A stretch of 64,000 bases of DNA from the NCBI GenBank assembly GCA_009786455.1, contig WQTD01000014.1, forward strand, positions 1 to 64,000. Reading direction: 5' to 3'. The notes under the pieces were generated by a model. The model searched no databases and had not been told where the DNA came from. It saw only the letters and a list, made by a program, of their open reading frames with translations. Source of the DNA: Treponema sp. GTDB lineage: Bacteria; Spirochaetota; Spirochaetia; Treponematales; Breznakiellaceae. Shown one piece after another: positions 40,055-50,301 of this stretch; positions within the stretch are counted from its first letter, which is position 1, and each line of letters begins with the position of its first letter. A program made the position numbers and the translations under genes.

Positions 40055-42901
40055 ATGGACAAATTAATCATCAAGGGAGCGCGTGAGCATAACCTTAAAA
40101 ACATCGACCTTGAACTTCCCCGTGACAGGCTTATTGTCATATCAGGGCTCTCCGGTTCAGGTAAAAGTTCACTGGCATTTGACACAATATTCGCCGAAGG
40201 ACAGAGACGTTATGTAGAGAGTCTTTCCGCGTACGCAAGGCAGTTTCTGGGGCGCATGGACAAGCCCGACATTGACTATATCGAAGGGCTTTCTCCGGCA
40301 ATATCGATTGAGCAGAAAACCACCCACCGTAATCCGCGCTCAACTGTCGGGACTGTAACTGAAATTTACGATTACTACCGTCTTTTATTCGCGCGTATCG
40401 GAATACCTCACTGCCCTGTCTGCGGAAAGGAAATACGCGAACAGCCGGTCGATTTAATAATAGAAACCATTTTACAGTTTAAGGAAGGAACGAAGATACA
40501 GCTTCTGGCTCCCGTTATCCGCGGAAAAAAAGGCGAACACCAGAAAATAATCGAAGACGCGCGGAAAGCGGGATTCGCAAGAGCGCGGATAGACGGAGTG
40601 CCTGTAAGCCTTGATGAAAGCATCAAGCTTGACAAGCAAAAAAAACACTCAATAGAAATAATTGTTGATCGCCTTGTTATCGGAAAGGAAATCCGATCGC
40701 GGCTTTCTGAGTCTGTTGAAGCTGCCGTTCAGACAGCGGACGGTCTATTAATTGTACTTTCAAATGAAGAGGGAAAAAACAGCGAACACGTTTTTTCGCA
40801 GAAAAATTCCTGCCCTGACTGCGGAGTGTCGATACCTGAACTTCAGCCGCGTCTATTTTCATTTAACAACCCATTCGGCGCATGTACCGGCTGCTCGGGG
40901 ATTGGCTCAAAACTTGAATTTGATCCTGATCTTGTAATACCCGATCGCTCTCTTTCGTTTAACGAAGGAGCTGTTATTCCCTACAATCCAGACGCGGCAT
41001 GGAACCGCAGCCGTTTTGTGGGACTTGCTAAACACTACAAGTTCAGCCTGGACACTCCTTTTAACAGACTCCCTAAAAAAATAACGGAAGCGATTTTATA
41101 CGGAAGCGACGACGATATAAAAGTGCGTTATGTGAATAAAGAAGGCACGGGAAGTTTTGAATATCAGTCACAGTTCAGGGGAATACTGGAAGAACTTAAA
41201 CGCCGTTACATGGACACCCAGTCAACAGGCGTTAAAGACTGGCTTGAAAAATTCATGAGCCATAAACCATGCGAAGACTGCGGAGGCAAAAGACTGAAAC
41301 CGGAAGTGTTGGGCGTAACTGTCGCAGGGAAAAACATCTGGGAGCTGTCAAAACTTTCTGTAACGGATTCCCTTAAATTTTTTGAAAACGTAAAATTTAA
41401 CACAAGCGAAAAAAAAATCGCATATCAAATTTTTAAGGAAATAAACGCCCGCCTTGGTTTTATGAAAAATGTAGGGCTTGATTACCTCAGCCTGGAACGA
41501 AAGGCATCAACTCTCTCAGGAGGTGAAGCCCAGAGGATTAGGCTCGCGACGCAGATCGGATCGAGTCTTGTAGGCGTTCTTTACATTCTGGACGAACCTT
41601 CAATCGGGCTTCATCAGAGAGACAATCAACGCCTTATCGACACGCTTCTTTATCTGCGAAACCTCGGCAATACCCTCATAGTGGTAGAACATGACGAGCA
41701 GACATTGCGCACCGCTGATCACATAGTGGATTTGGGCCCGGGAGCAGGCGTTCACGGAGGCTATGTTGTCGCTCAGGGAACGCCTGATGAAATAATGAAG
41801 GTCAAACAAAGCCTGACAGGTCAGTACTTGTCTGGAAACATCAGCATGGATATTCCCTCTTCGCGCAGGCAGGGAAACGGCGCTTTTATAAGAATAAAAG
41901 GGGCAAGCGAGCACAACCTGAAAAACATCAATGTAGAGATTCCTCTTGGTATATTTACATGCATCACAGGAGTTTCAGGCTCCGGAAAATCAACATTATT
42001 ATCTGATGTTCTTTACCCCGCACTTGCAAATAAAATCTACGGCTCAAACCACACCGAAGGCGCATATAAAAAACTCGAAGGCGATAAATATATTGACAAG
42101 GTAATCGATATTGATCAAAGCCCGATTGGAAGGACTCCGCGTTCAAACCCGATAACCTATGTTGAGGGTTTCACCGCGATCAGGGACATGTTTGCCAATC
42201 TGCCGGAATCGAAAATGAAAGGGTATAAACCTGGACGTTTTTCGTTCAATGTCAAAGGCGGCCGCTGCGAGAACTGCGAAGGAGACGGAACAATAAAAAT
42301 CGAAATGAATTTCCTGCCGGATGTGTATATAACATGCGACGTTTGCCAAGGAAAAAGGTTTAACAGGGAGACGTTAGAAATCCGCTACAAGGGGAAAAAC
42401 ATCTGCGATGTCCTTGACATGACTATCGAGGAAGCCGCTGTTTTTTTCGCTCCCATTCCGCAGATTTCCCGTAAAATGCAGACGCTTCTTTCAGTTGGCT
42501 TGGGTTATGTAAAACTCGGTCAGTCCGCGCTTACGCTTTCAGGCGGAGAGGCGCAGCGCGTCAAGCTTGCCCTTGAATTATCAAAAAGATCCACCGGAAA
42601 AACCCTTTATATACTTGACGAACCCACAACCGGTCTTCATTTTGCGGACGTTAAACAGCTTATGGAAGTAATTCAAAGGTTGGTAGATCAGGGAAATACT
42701 GTTATAATGATCGAGCACAACCTTGATGTTCTGCTTCAGGCAGATCATATAATTGATCTTGGTCCTGAAGGAGGCGAGAAAGGCGGTCAGGTTATAGCTG
42801 ACGGAACCCCGGAGGAGATAGCCAAAAACAGCAGTTCGTACACAGGTTTTTATATTAAAGAAATGCTGAAGAGGTATATTCCGCATAAAAACAGGAAGTA
42901 A
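40055..42901 (+). CDS. uvrA: Excinuclease ABC subunit A
   Basis: [59 protein letters not shown]; zinc-finger Cys pairs; two ABC domains. Confidence 0.96.
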   Translation: MDKLIIKGAREHNLKNIDLELPRDRLIVISGLSGSGKSSLAFDTIFAEGQRRYVESLSAYARQFLGRMDKPDIDYIEGLSPAISIEQKTTHRNPRSTVGTVTEIYDYYRLLFARIGIPHCPVCGKEIREQPVDLIIETILQFKEGTKIQLLAPVIRGKKGEHQKIIEDARKAGFARARIDGVPVSLDESIKLDKQKKHSIEIIVDRLVIGKEIRSRLSESVEAAVQTADGLLIVLSNEEGKNSEHVFSQKNSCPDCGVSIPELQPRLFSFNNPFGACTGCSGIGSKLEFDPDLVIPDRSLSFNEGAVIPYNPDAAWNRSRFVGLAKHYKFSLDTPFNRLPKKITEAILYGSDDDIKVRYVNKEGTGSFEYQSQFRGILEELKRRYMDTQSTGVKDWLEKFMSHKPCEDCGGKRLKPEVLGVTVAGKNIWELSKLSVTDSLKFFENVKFNTSEKKIAYQIFKEINARLGFMKNVGLDYLSLERKASTLSGGEAQRIRLATQIGSSLVGVLYILDEPSIGLHQRDNQRLIDTLLYLRNLGNTLIVVEHDEQTLRTADHIVDLGPGAGVHGGYVVAQGTPDEIMKVKQSLTGQYLSGNISMDIPSSRRQGNGAFIRIKGASEHNLKNINVEIPLGIFTCITGVSGSGKSTLLSDVLYPALANKIYGSNHTEGAYKKLEGDKYIDKVIDIDQSPIGRTPRSNPITYVEGFTAIRDMFANLPESKMKGYKPGRFSFNVKGGRCENCEGDGTIKIEMNFLPDVYITCDVCQGKRFNRETLEIRYKGKNICDVLDMTIEEAAVFFAPIPQISRKMQTLLSVGLGYVKLGQSALTLSGGEAQRVKLALELSKRSTGKTLYILDEPTTGLHFADVKQLMEVIQRLVDQGNTVIMIEHNLDVLLQADHIIDLGPEGGEKGGQVIADGTPEEIAKNSSSYTGFYIKEMLKRYIPHKNRK

Positions 42902-45900
42902 TGAAGGTTAAGAGAGATAATATAAACAACAGGAAGCCAGTTCCGCGCTATATAACGTTGCGTTTTTCATTCCTCCGCAATTTATTATTTCCGGCGCTCT
43001 TTCTGCTGGTTGTTAATTATCTATCAGCGCAGGAAGCTGCAAATACTGTAATCCCCGCGGAAGAAAATCAGATAACGCAAATTAACGATGACAGAGCCGG
43101 TAGAACGGTTTCTCAGGAAAGGCAGCGTCTTGAAATGGAGATCAGAACATCGACGCTTGCCGAACTTGCCTCATGGTGCCGTTCTCTCGGTCTTTCTGAA
43201 GGCGGTACAAGGGAGGATCTTTCAAGACGGTTGAGGCAGCATTTTCAACTGTCTCAGCCGGAAACGGCAGTTCCGGGCCAGAAAATAATAACAATTGAAT
43301 CCGCCCAGACTTCAGAATATTTCAATATAGAGGCAACCAATGAGGAATACGCCAGATTATCAGGAGATGTCAGACTAAATCTGAAAGACAATAATTTTAC
43401 TCACAGAATCAGCGCCAATGAAATCCTTTTTAACCGTACAAGAAATATGTTAACTGCAAAGGGAAGCGTCGAATATATAAAGGAAAGCGGAGACACAACC
43501 GAGACTTTCCGCGGCGAAAATATAACGGTAAATTTAAACGATTGGTCAAGCGTTTTTCTTGACGGAAACACGGAGCATACTCTTGACAGCGACGGAACAT
43601 CCTATTTTTTTTCGGGAACTGTAATTTCGCGTACCGGCGAAAATGTATCAATACTTAATAACGCGACAATTACCAACGCTAAAAACAAGGAAGCCTTATG
43701 GTCAATAAACGCGTCAAAGCTTTGGCTCCTTCCCGGCTCTGATTTTGCTTTTTTTAACGCGCTGTTAAAAGTAGGCGAGATACCCCTTTTATATATACCG
43801 TTTTTTTATTTCCCTGTAGACGAGATAATTTTCCATCCGGTTATCGGATACCGTTCAAGGGAAGGAGGTTTTGTACAAACAACAACCTATATATTCGGCC
43901 GTCCAATGGCTAATCAGACGGAAACAAGCTCAATAACAAGGATTCTGGGAAACTCCAACAACATGGAAAAAGAACGCCACGGTTTTTTTCTCCGCAGTAC
44001 AGGAAAAAAAGAAGCGAACACAAACGCGCTCAGCTTAAGGGCTTTTGCTGATTATTATACAAATTTGGGCGCGTATTTCGGCGCTGAACTTTCTCTTCCC
44101 AGAATGGGTATTTTAAATCCCCTGGATTTTTCAATTGGATTTGGTCTGACAAGAACCCTTTCATTAACATCGACAGGGTACACGCCCTATGCGCCGAATT
44201 ATGACGGTACTTTCAACTGGGATCATTCAAACATGTTTTCGGCTTCAGTGCCTTTCCGTTACAGAATACAGCTGCAAAGTTCGCTTAACATAAGGAATGC
44301 AGGTCTCTCGTGGAATCTTCCGTATTATTCCGATCCTTATGTAAATATTGATTTTATGAACCGTTCCGAAAGCATGGACTGGTTCAATATGATTCAACAG
44401 GGGTCAACGTCAACCGTCACAACATCATCTGATGAAATCGGATCGTACCACTGGAATATCAGCGGAAATTATAATATACAGGTTCCGTCTCTGTCTCCGT
44501 ATATAACAGGGATTTCCATTTCCAGCATTTCTACAACTCTCGGTTTTAAAACAATGAGGGATGATGAAAAATTTTCGAATAACAGGGAATCTCCGGGACG
44601 TTTTTTTTACGCGCCGGATAATTATTCAATTTTTAATTTTTCCGGTTCAATAACGGGAAATCCATATTCCTACAGCACAGGAAACGGAATTTCCGCCGTC
44701 ATGGAAAACACTTATGATGATCCGCTGAAAAATATAGGAAATCCGGTTTCGCCGTGGATTATTGACAAGGAGGACACTTCTCCGGAAAAAATTGTAAGTG
44801 ATGATCTTTTAATTCCTCCTGTCCTGACCCAGCGTTTTGATCTGCCTTCTGCCGGAAACATCGTGTTTGATATTGATTATCAATTGTCTCCCGCCGGCAC
44901 ATCGGAACTGCAATTTTTAAACAGCGGCTGGAAAAAATACGATCAGGTTGACTGGAGCGAAGTGCAGTCGGTACTTTCAAGTTTGTCAGGCAACGGCAAT
45001 TTGAATTTTCGCATGAATCACTCCCGGAATTTATTTACAAATAATTTCACCTTTTCAGGAAGGGGGACATGGCGCGATTACGCTTATCTGAATGAAGATG
45101 CGGATATATTTCATAACGCAGCCGGCGTTAAGGATGAAACATTGGTAGAAAACTGGCGCAGAAGGCAATACAGCCAGACAAATTATTCGGCGTCATATGC
45201 CTACAGCGGTACGCTGCGTCCCCTGTATCAAAATCAAATATTCTCCAATTCAAATTTAAATTACGGTTTTACAGGAACGATGATAAATTCAAAAAGGTAT
45301 ACAGCCGGAAACGGACCGGAACTGCGTCCTGTATGGGGATCATGGGTAAAACAGGATTTTACCGACGGAAAAGAAATATTGGGGCTTACAAACCACAGAC
45401 TTGCCGCGAATATTGCAGCTAACGCCATGGACAACATTCAGAATATAGTCTTCAGTATGGATTTGCCTCCTTTGGACACCCTTATAAACACAAACGCAAC
45501 TTTCAGATACTGGCTGTCGGAAACGAATATCAATTTCCGCATAAAGAGACAGGAATTGCTTTTTAGACACGGTGACGTTTTACTGCCCAGCGAAAGCGCT
45601 GAAAAATATGAGTGGGTATATGAACCTGTTCATTTTACCGAAACTCTGGTTTTTAACAGCCAAAGCAGATTCTCATTTTATATGGTTTTGAAACCGGAAG
45701 AAAATAACGAAATTACTACCATTGCCGCTTCTCTTACATATAAAGGATTCGGATTTTCATTGAGGGTTCTAAAAACAAACAGATGGGATTTTATAAGCGA
45801 ACCGGAAAATCCCTATCAGGGAAACTGGATAGAAACTGCCGAACAAACGCTTCGCCCTAATGAATTACTGGCTTTTTACAGGCGCCGTTTTACAGATATT

Positions 45901-46422
45901 GACATCATTAAAAACCGCATGAATTTTTCCATAGACATGGACACATCGCTTGCATATAATCTGCTTCAGTATACAAGTTCAAATTTACAGTTCCAGCTTG
46001 GGCTAAATTTTTCAATTACCAACTTTATGGATATAAAACTATCCGCAACTTCGGAAAACAACGTAATTTTCAGATATTTTAAAGGTTTTCCGGGGATGAA
46101 TTCAATTACATCAATGTACATAGAGGGACCGCAGAATAATCTGTTTGTTGATTTTTTTGATTCTTTTAATTTTTTCAATGAGTCAAGAAGAATGAGATCA
46201 GGCTTTAAAATGAAAAGATTCGAACTTAAGGCAACTCATTATCTTGGAGACTGGAGAGCTGAATTCGGCGTTGCCATGTATCCTTATTTGAATAGCGTAC
46301 ATGTTATTCCAAAATATGAAGTTACAGCCGATATATCTTTTGTTGTACAATGGAAACCGATTTCAGAATTTAAAACTAATATCGAATATAGGGGAGAAAC
46401 TGACATATGGATAAGGAATTGA
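42901..46422 (+). CDS. Large LptD/OstA-like outer-membrane protein with an N-terminal SAP-like motif
   Basis: Signal-like N-terminus; SGDVRLNLKDNNFTHRISANEILFNRTRNMLTAKGSVEYIKESGDTTETFRGENITVNL (OstA-like); long beta-rich C-terminus; STLAELASWCRSLGLSEGGTREDLSRRLRQHF. Confidence 0.75.
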   Translation: MKVKRDNINNRKPVPRYITLRFSFLRNLLFPALFLLVVNYLSAQEAANTVIPAEENQITQINDDRAGRTVSQERQRLEMEIRTSTLAELASWCRSLGLSEGGTREDLSRRLRQHFQLSQPETAVPGQKIITIESAQTSEYFNIEATNEEYARLSGDVRLNLKDNNFTHRISANEILFNRTRNMLTAKGSVEYIKESGDTTETFRGENITVNLNDWSSVFLDGNTEHTLDSDGTSYFFSGTVISRTGENVSILNNATITNAKNKEALWSINASKLWLLPGSDFAFFNALLKVGEIPLLYIPFFYFPVDEIIFHPVIGYRSREGGFVQTTTYIFGRPMANQTETSSITRILGNSNNMEKERHGFFLRSTGKKEANTNALSLRAFADYYTNLGAYFGAELSLPRMGILNPLDFSIGFGLTRTLSLTSTGYTPYAPNYDGTFNWDHSNMFSASVPFRYRIQLQSSLNIRNAGLSWNLPYYSDPYVNIDFMNRSESMDWFNMIQQGSTSTVTTSSDEIGSYHWNISGNYNIQVPSLSPYITGISISSISTTLGFKTMRDDEKFSNNRESPGRFFYAPDNYSIFNFSGSITGNPYSYSTGNGISAVMENTYDDPLKNIGNPVSPWIIDKEDTSPEKIVSDDLLIPPVLTQRFDLPSAGNIVFDIDYQLSPAGTSELQFLNSGWKKYDQVDWSEVQSVLSSLSGNGNLNFRMNHSRNLFTNNFTFSGRGTWRDYAYLNEDADIFHNAAGVKDETLVENWRRRQYSQTNYSASYAYSGTLRPLYQNQIFSNSNLNYGFTGTMINSKRYTAGNGPELRPVWGSWVKQDFTDGKEILGLTNHRLAANIAANAMDNIQNIVFSMDLPPLDTLINTNATFRYWLSETNINFRIKRQELLFRHGDVLLPSESAEKYEWVYEPVHFTETLVFNSQSRFSFYMVLKPEENNEITTIAASLTYKGFGFSLRVLKTNRWDFISEPENPYQGNWIETAEQTLRPNELLAFYRRRFTDIDIIKNRMNFSIDMDTSLAYNLLQYTSSNLQFQLGLNFSITNFMDIKLSATSENNVIFRYFKGFPGMNSITSMYIEGPQNNLFVDFFDSFNFFNESRRMRSGFKMKRFELKATHYLGDWRAEFGVAMYPYLNSVHVIPKYEVTADISFVVQWKPISEFKTNIEYRGETDIWIRN

Positions 46423-46465
46423 AACAGTGCGGCAGCTTGACTGATTTCCGCGGAGAGTTATAAAA

Positions 46466-47422
46466 TTGCTTAAAGAGGTGCATTTGGAGGACGGGGTTAC
46501 CATTTCTTTTGATGATAATGAAATTTTAACCGGTATTTGCGGAGCGAATGACGGTAACTTAAAGATAATGGAAGGAACCCTCGGAGGATTAATCACCGCC
46601 AGAGGCAATGAAATACATTTTAACGGCCAAAGCGAATCCGCTGTCAGGCGTTTCAGAACAATGATAGACAGTATTGCATCAGTTGTCAGGGAAGGAGAAA
46701 ATCCCTCTCCTGAATATATACGCGCGCTAGCGGATGAATTTCCTGAGACGCCTGACCGGAATTCCATGATACAAATACCGCATGGATTTCAGAGAATATA
46801 TCCGCGCAGTAAAAATCAGGCTCAGTATATAAACGCAATGCGGGAAAATGAAATATGCTTCTGTATCGGACCTGCCGGAACAGGTAAAACATTTCTGGCG
46901 ATTGCCCATGCCCTGCAGATGATATTATCAAAAAAACTGCGCAAACTTGTTCTGACCCGCCCTGTTGTGGAAGCGGGAGAGAGTCTTGGCTTTCTGCCAG
47001 GCGATCTTGCGCAAAAAATAGATCCGTATTTAAGACCTCTATATGACGCGATGGAATCCCTCATTCCGTACGATGTGATTCACAGAATGGAAGAAACCAG
47101 ATCAATAGAAATCGCTCCTCTTGCATACATGAGGGGACGCAGTCTTAACGACTGCATGGTAATACTGGATGAAGCCCAGAACACGACAAAAGAACAGATG
47201 AAAATGTTTTTAACAAGAATCGGCATGGGAGCAAGAGCGATTATCACAGGAGACACTACGCAGATTGATCTGCCGCGCAAAACAGAATCAGGGCTTTTAC
47301 ACGCCCTGGAAATTCTGCGGGATATTGACGATTTAAACTTTTCATTCTTGCACACTGCGGATGTTGCGCGTAATCCCCTTATAAAAAAAATTATACAGGC
47401 ATATAATGAAAAAGAAAAATAG
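46466..47422 (+). CDS. phoH: PhoH-like ATPase
   Basis: CIGPAGTGKTFLAIAHAL, LTRPVVEAGESLGFLPGDLAQKIDPYLRPLYDAM, ILDEAQNTTKEQMKMFLTRIG. Confidence 0.93.
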   Translation: MLKEVHLEDGVTISFDDNEILTGICGANDGNLKIMEGTLGGLITARGNEIHFNGQSESAVRRFRTMIDSIASVVREGENPSPEYIRALADEFPETPDRNSMIQIPHGFQRIYPRSKNQAQYINAMRENEICFCIGPAGTGKTFLAIAHALQMILSKKLRKLVLTRPVVEAGESLGFLPGDLAQKIDPYLRPLYDAMESLIPYDVIHRMEETRSIEIAPLAYMRGRSLNDCMVILDEAQNTTKEQMKMFLTRIGMGARAIITGDTTQIDLPRKTESGLLHALEILRDIDDLNFSFLHTADVARNPLIKKIIQAYNEKEK

Positions 47423-49061
47423 GCTTGTTTTATATATAAAAGATAATTTGAATTCGCTTAAAAAAATTGTGTGTTCAGGACCCGGTATTTTCAGCATTGC
47501 GCTGTGCGTTATTGCGGTTTTTGTTATAATAGCAAGCACGGACGAAGTAATAATAAGGGATATAGGCAATTATGAAGCAGGCAAAGTCGCAGATCGCGAT
47601 GTTGCTGCGTCAATATCAGTGTCGTATCTTGACAAAGCGGAAACCGGTTCACGCGGCGTCCTTGTAATGAAGAAAATCGAAAAAGGACAGAAGATCATAC
47701 GGAAAGGTTTCATTATCACAGAAAGCGATATGGAAGCTTTAAATAAACTTAACTTATCCCATTCCAAAAGAGATCCCCGCAATATAATCGGCATAATTTT
47801 TCTTGTAATCCTGATTTATATACTGATAGCGGTTCTGCAAAACCGCATTGTCCCTGAAAGGGAATTAACAGACAGCGAAAAATATTTACTGGCGTCCCTC
47901 ACAGGAGCTTACATTATTGTATCTGTCCTTCTGAATTACTTTTCTTTCGGGTATGAAGGTTTTCCGGTATCGCTGGCGGCTCCTACCGCTCTGTTTATTA
48001 TGATATTATCGGTTTTCCTCGGAACAAGAGCTGCGATCATAATGGCGCTTGTCCTTCCCCTCGGCTCTTATTTCGCGGGCGCTTTTGATTTTAACTCATA
48101 TTTTATCGCACTTATTTCAGGAGCGACAGCATCCGGTATACTTCATAACGCGCAGAACAGAATGAGCCTTATAAGAGCCGGTCTTCTTATCGCGCTGGCA
48201 AACTGCATCGCTTCCGTTGTTGTGATGTTTATTAACCAGACATATATCGGAGATTATCCCGCTATTTTATTCTGGGCTGCGATGAACGGTATTATTTCAG
48301 GCATGCTTATCCTCGGCTTTCTGCCTCCGCTTGAACATGCGCTTAACGCAGTTACAGTTTTCAGGCTTATGGAACTTTCTGATTTAAACGCTCCGGTTCT
48401 GCGAAAGCTTTTTACCACGGCTCCGGGAACCTACAGCCACTCGCTAATGGTTGCCAATCTTGCAGAGCAGGCATGTCAGGATATAGAAGCCAATGCTCTT
48501 CTTGCTCGCGTAGGAGCATATTATCACGACATAGGAAAAATGGAAAATTCGGATTATTTTATTGAAAATCAAACCGATTGTAATAAACATGACGAAATAA
48601 ATCCTCGCTTGTCTGTAACCATAATCAGAAGCCATGTCAAACTCGGCGTTGAAAAAGCGCACAGTCTTGGACTGCCTAGGGACGTTATTTCAATCATTTC
48701 AGAGCATCACGGAAATTCGATCATATCATGGTTTTATAATAAAGCGGCGGAACTTGAAACTGCGGTAAACAGCGAAGACTTTTCCTACCCGGGAAATCCT
48801 CCCAGATCAAAGGAATCGGCGGTTGTGATGCTGGCTGACGTTACGGAAGCCGCAGTAAGAACCCTTAATAAACCTACACCGGGAAAAATAGAGAAATTTA
48901 CTCAGCAGCTTTTTGAATCCAAAATTGATCAGGGACAACTTTCCGCATCGGAGTTGTCATTTAACGAACTTGAAATTATAAAAAAAGTCTTTGTAAGAGT
49001 GCTTGCAGGTTATTATCATTCAAGAATCGAATACCCGAAACAAAAAGAGGAACCGGAGTGA
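47406..49061 (+). CDS. 7TM-HD family phosphohydrolase (PgpH-type, probable c-di-AMP phosphodiesterase)
   Basis: Multiple TMs then TAPGTYSHSLMVANLAEQACQDIEANALLARVGAYYHDIGKMENSDYFIENQ; SEHHGNSIISWFY. Confidence 0.88.
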   Translation: MKKKNRLVLYIKDNLNSLKKIVCSGPGIFSIALCVIAVFVIIASTDEVIIRDIGNYEAGKVADRDVAASISVSYLDKAETGSRGVLVMKKIEKGQKIIRKGFIITESDMEALNKLNLSHSKRDPRNIIGIIFLVILIYILIAVLQNRIVPERELTDSEKYLLASLTGAYIIVSVLLNYFSFGYEGFPVSLAAPTALFIMILSVFLGTRAAIIMALVLPLGSYFAGAFDFNSYFIALISGATASGILHNAQNRMSLIRAGLLIALANCIASVVVMFINQTYIGDYPAILFWAAMNGIISGMLILGFLPPLEHALNAVTVFRLMELSDLNAPVLRKLFTTAPGTYSHSLMVANLAEQACQDIEANALLARVGAYYHDIGKMENSDYFIENQTDCNKHDEINPRLSVTIIRSHVKLGVEKAHSLGLPRDVISIISEHHGNSIISWFYNKAAELETAVNSEDFSYPGNPPRSKESAVVMLADVTEAAVRTLNKPTPGKIEKFTQQLFESKIDQGQLSASELSFNELEIIKKVFVRVLAGYYHSRIEYPKQKEEPE

Positions 49062-49540
49062 ACAATGTCGTTGCCGGCGCAAAAGAAATCCTCCTTCCTT
49101 CGTGGAGCTCTACAATGTGCAGTTTTGCCCTTAAAGTTCTGGACGAAATAAAACGCGAAAATTGGCAGCTTTCCATACTCCTTTGCGGGGATAAAACAAT
49201 AACCGAATTAAATGATCGTTACCGTAATATAAACGAACCTACAGATATACTTTCTTTTAATCTGGGAAGCGAAATACAGGAAGACGGCAGAACCTTTTAT
49301 CTGCCGGGAGATATAGTAATTTCACTTGATACATTAAAAGAGAACGCTTCCTACTTTAAAATTAACGAGGATGAGGAGTTACGCAGACTGATAATACATG
49401 GTATTCTTCATTTGGACGGGATGGATCATAGATCCCTTGATGTTAATGAGCCGATGCTTGCTTTACAGGAAGAAATTTTGGGTAAACTTGGAAATGAACG
49501 CATTATACCGCAAAAAACAATAAACGGAGATAAAAAGTGA
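49058..49540 (+). CDS. ybeY: Endoribonuclease YbeY
   Basis: TDILSFNLG, HGILHLDGMDH metal-binding motif. Confidence 0.92.
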   Translation: MNNVVAGAKEILLPSWSSTMCSFALKVLDEIKRENWQLSILLCGDKTITELNDRYRNINEPTDILSFNLGSEIQEDGRTFYLPGDIVISLDTLKENASYFKINEDEELRRLIIHGILHLDGMDHRSLDVNEPMLALQEEILGKLGNERIIPQKTINGDKK

Positions 49541-50286
49541 AATCGCCTTTTCAGCTGAATTCGCGGGCAATAAAAGACCTCGAAGAAGATCAGCAGCAGA
49601 TGATCCGCGGCGTTGTCGAATTGTCTGATACCACAGTCAAGGAAGTAATGGTTCCAAGAACAGACACCGTATTTCTTTCAGCGTCAGCGTTGAAAGAGGA
49701 GATTTTATCCTGCATCTGCGACAGCGAACACTCGCGTTTTCCTGTATATCAGGATACCGTAGATAATGTAATCGGTATTCTTCATGTCAAGGATGTTTTA
49801 AATGCGCTTGTTAACAATAAAACCTTTAATATTAACGAACTTGCAAGGAAACCCTATTTTGTTCCGGTTTCCAAACATATTGATGATTTACTGAGGGAAC
49901 TGAAGCGCAAGAAAGTCCATATTGCAATTGTTGTCGATGAATACGGAGGGGTATCGGGAATTGTTTCAATGGAGGACATCATTGAAGAAATAATCGGAGA
50001 CATTCAAGATGAATTCGACCATGAAACTGAGGAATTAATAAAACTCGGGGATAATTCATGGCTGTGCGGCGCGAGGGTAAACCTTGAATTCCTTGCCGAA
50101 GAAACGAACCTCGATCTTCCTGTCAATGAAGATTTTGATACGCTCGGCGGATTTGTCTTCGATCTGTTCGGTAAAATTCCCGTTAAAAACGAAAAGATTG
50201 CCTATAAAGATTATGATTTTATCATTCAGGAAATGGACGGTCATAAAATAAATTCGATTAAAATTGTTACGCATAAAAAAGAATGA
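49537..50286 (+). CDS. CorC/TlyC-like CBS-domain protein without TM domain
   Basis: VKEVMVPRTDTVFLSA, HSRFPVYQDTVDNVIGILHVKDVL, VVDEYGGVSGIVSMEDIIEEIIGDIQDEFD. Confidence 0.9.
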   Translation: MKSPFQLNSRAIKDLEEDQQQMIRGVVELSDTTVKEVMVPRTDTVFLSASALKEEILSCICDSEHSRFPVYQDTVDNVIGILHVKDVLNALVNNKTFNINELARKPYFVPVSKHIDDLLRELKRKKVHIAIVVDEYGGVSGIVSMEDIIEEIIGDIQDEFDHETEELIKLGDNSWLCGARVNLEFLAEETNLDLPVNEDFDTLGGFVFDLFGKIPVKNEKIAYKDYDFIIQEMDGHKINSIKIVTHKKE

Positions 50287-50301
50287 TGTTTTATAAACGG
50301 G

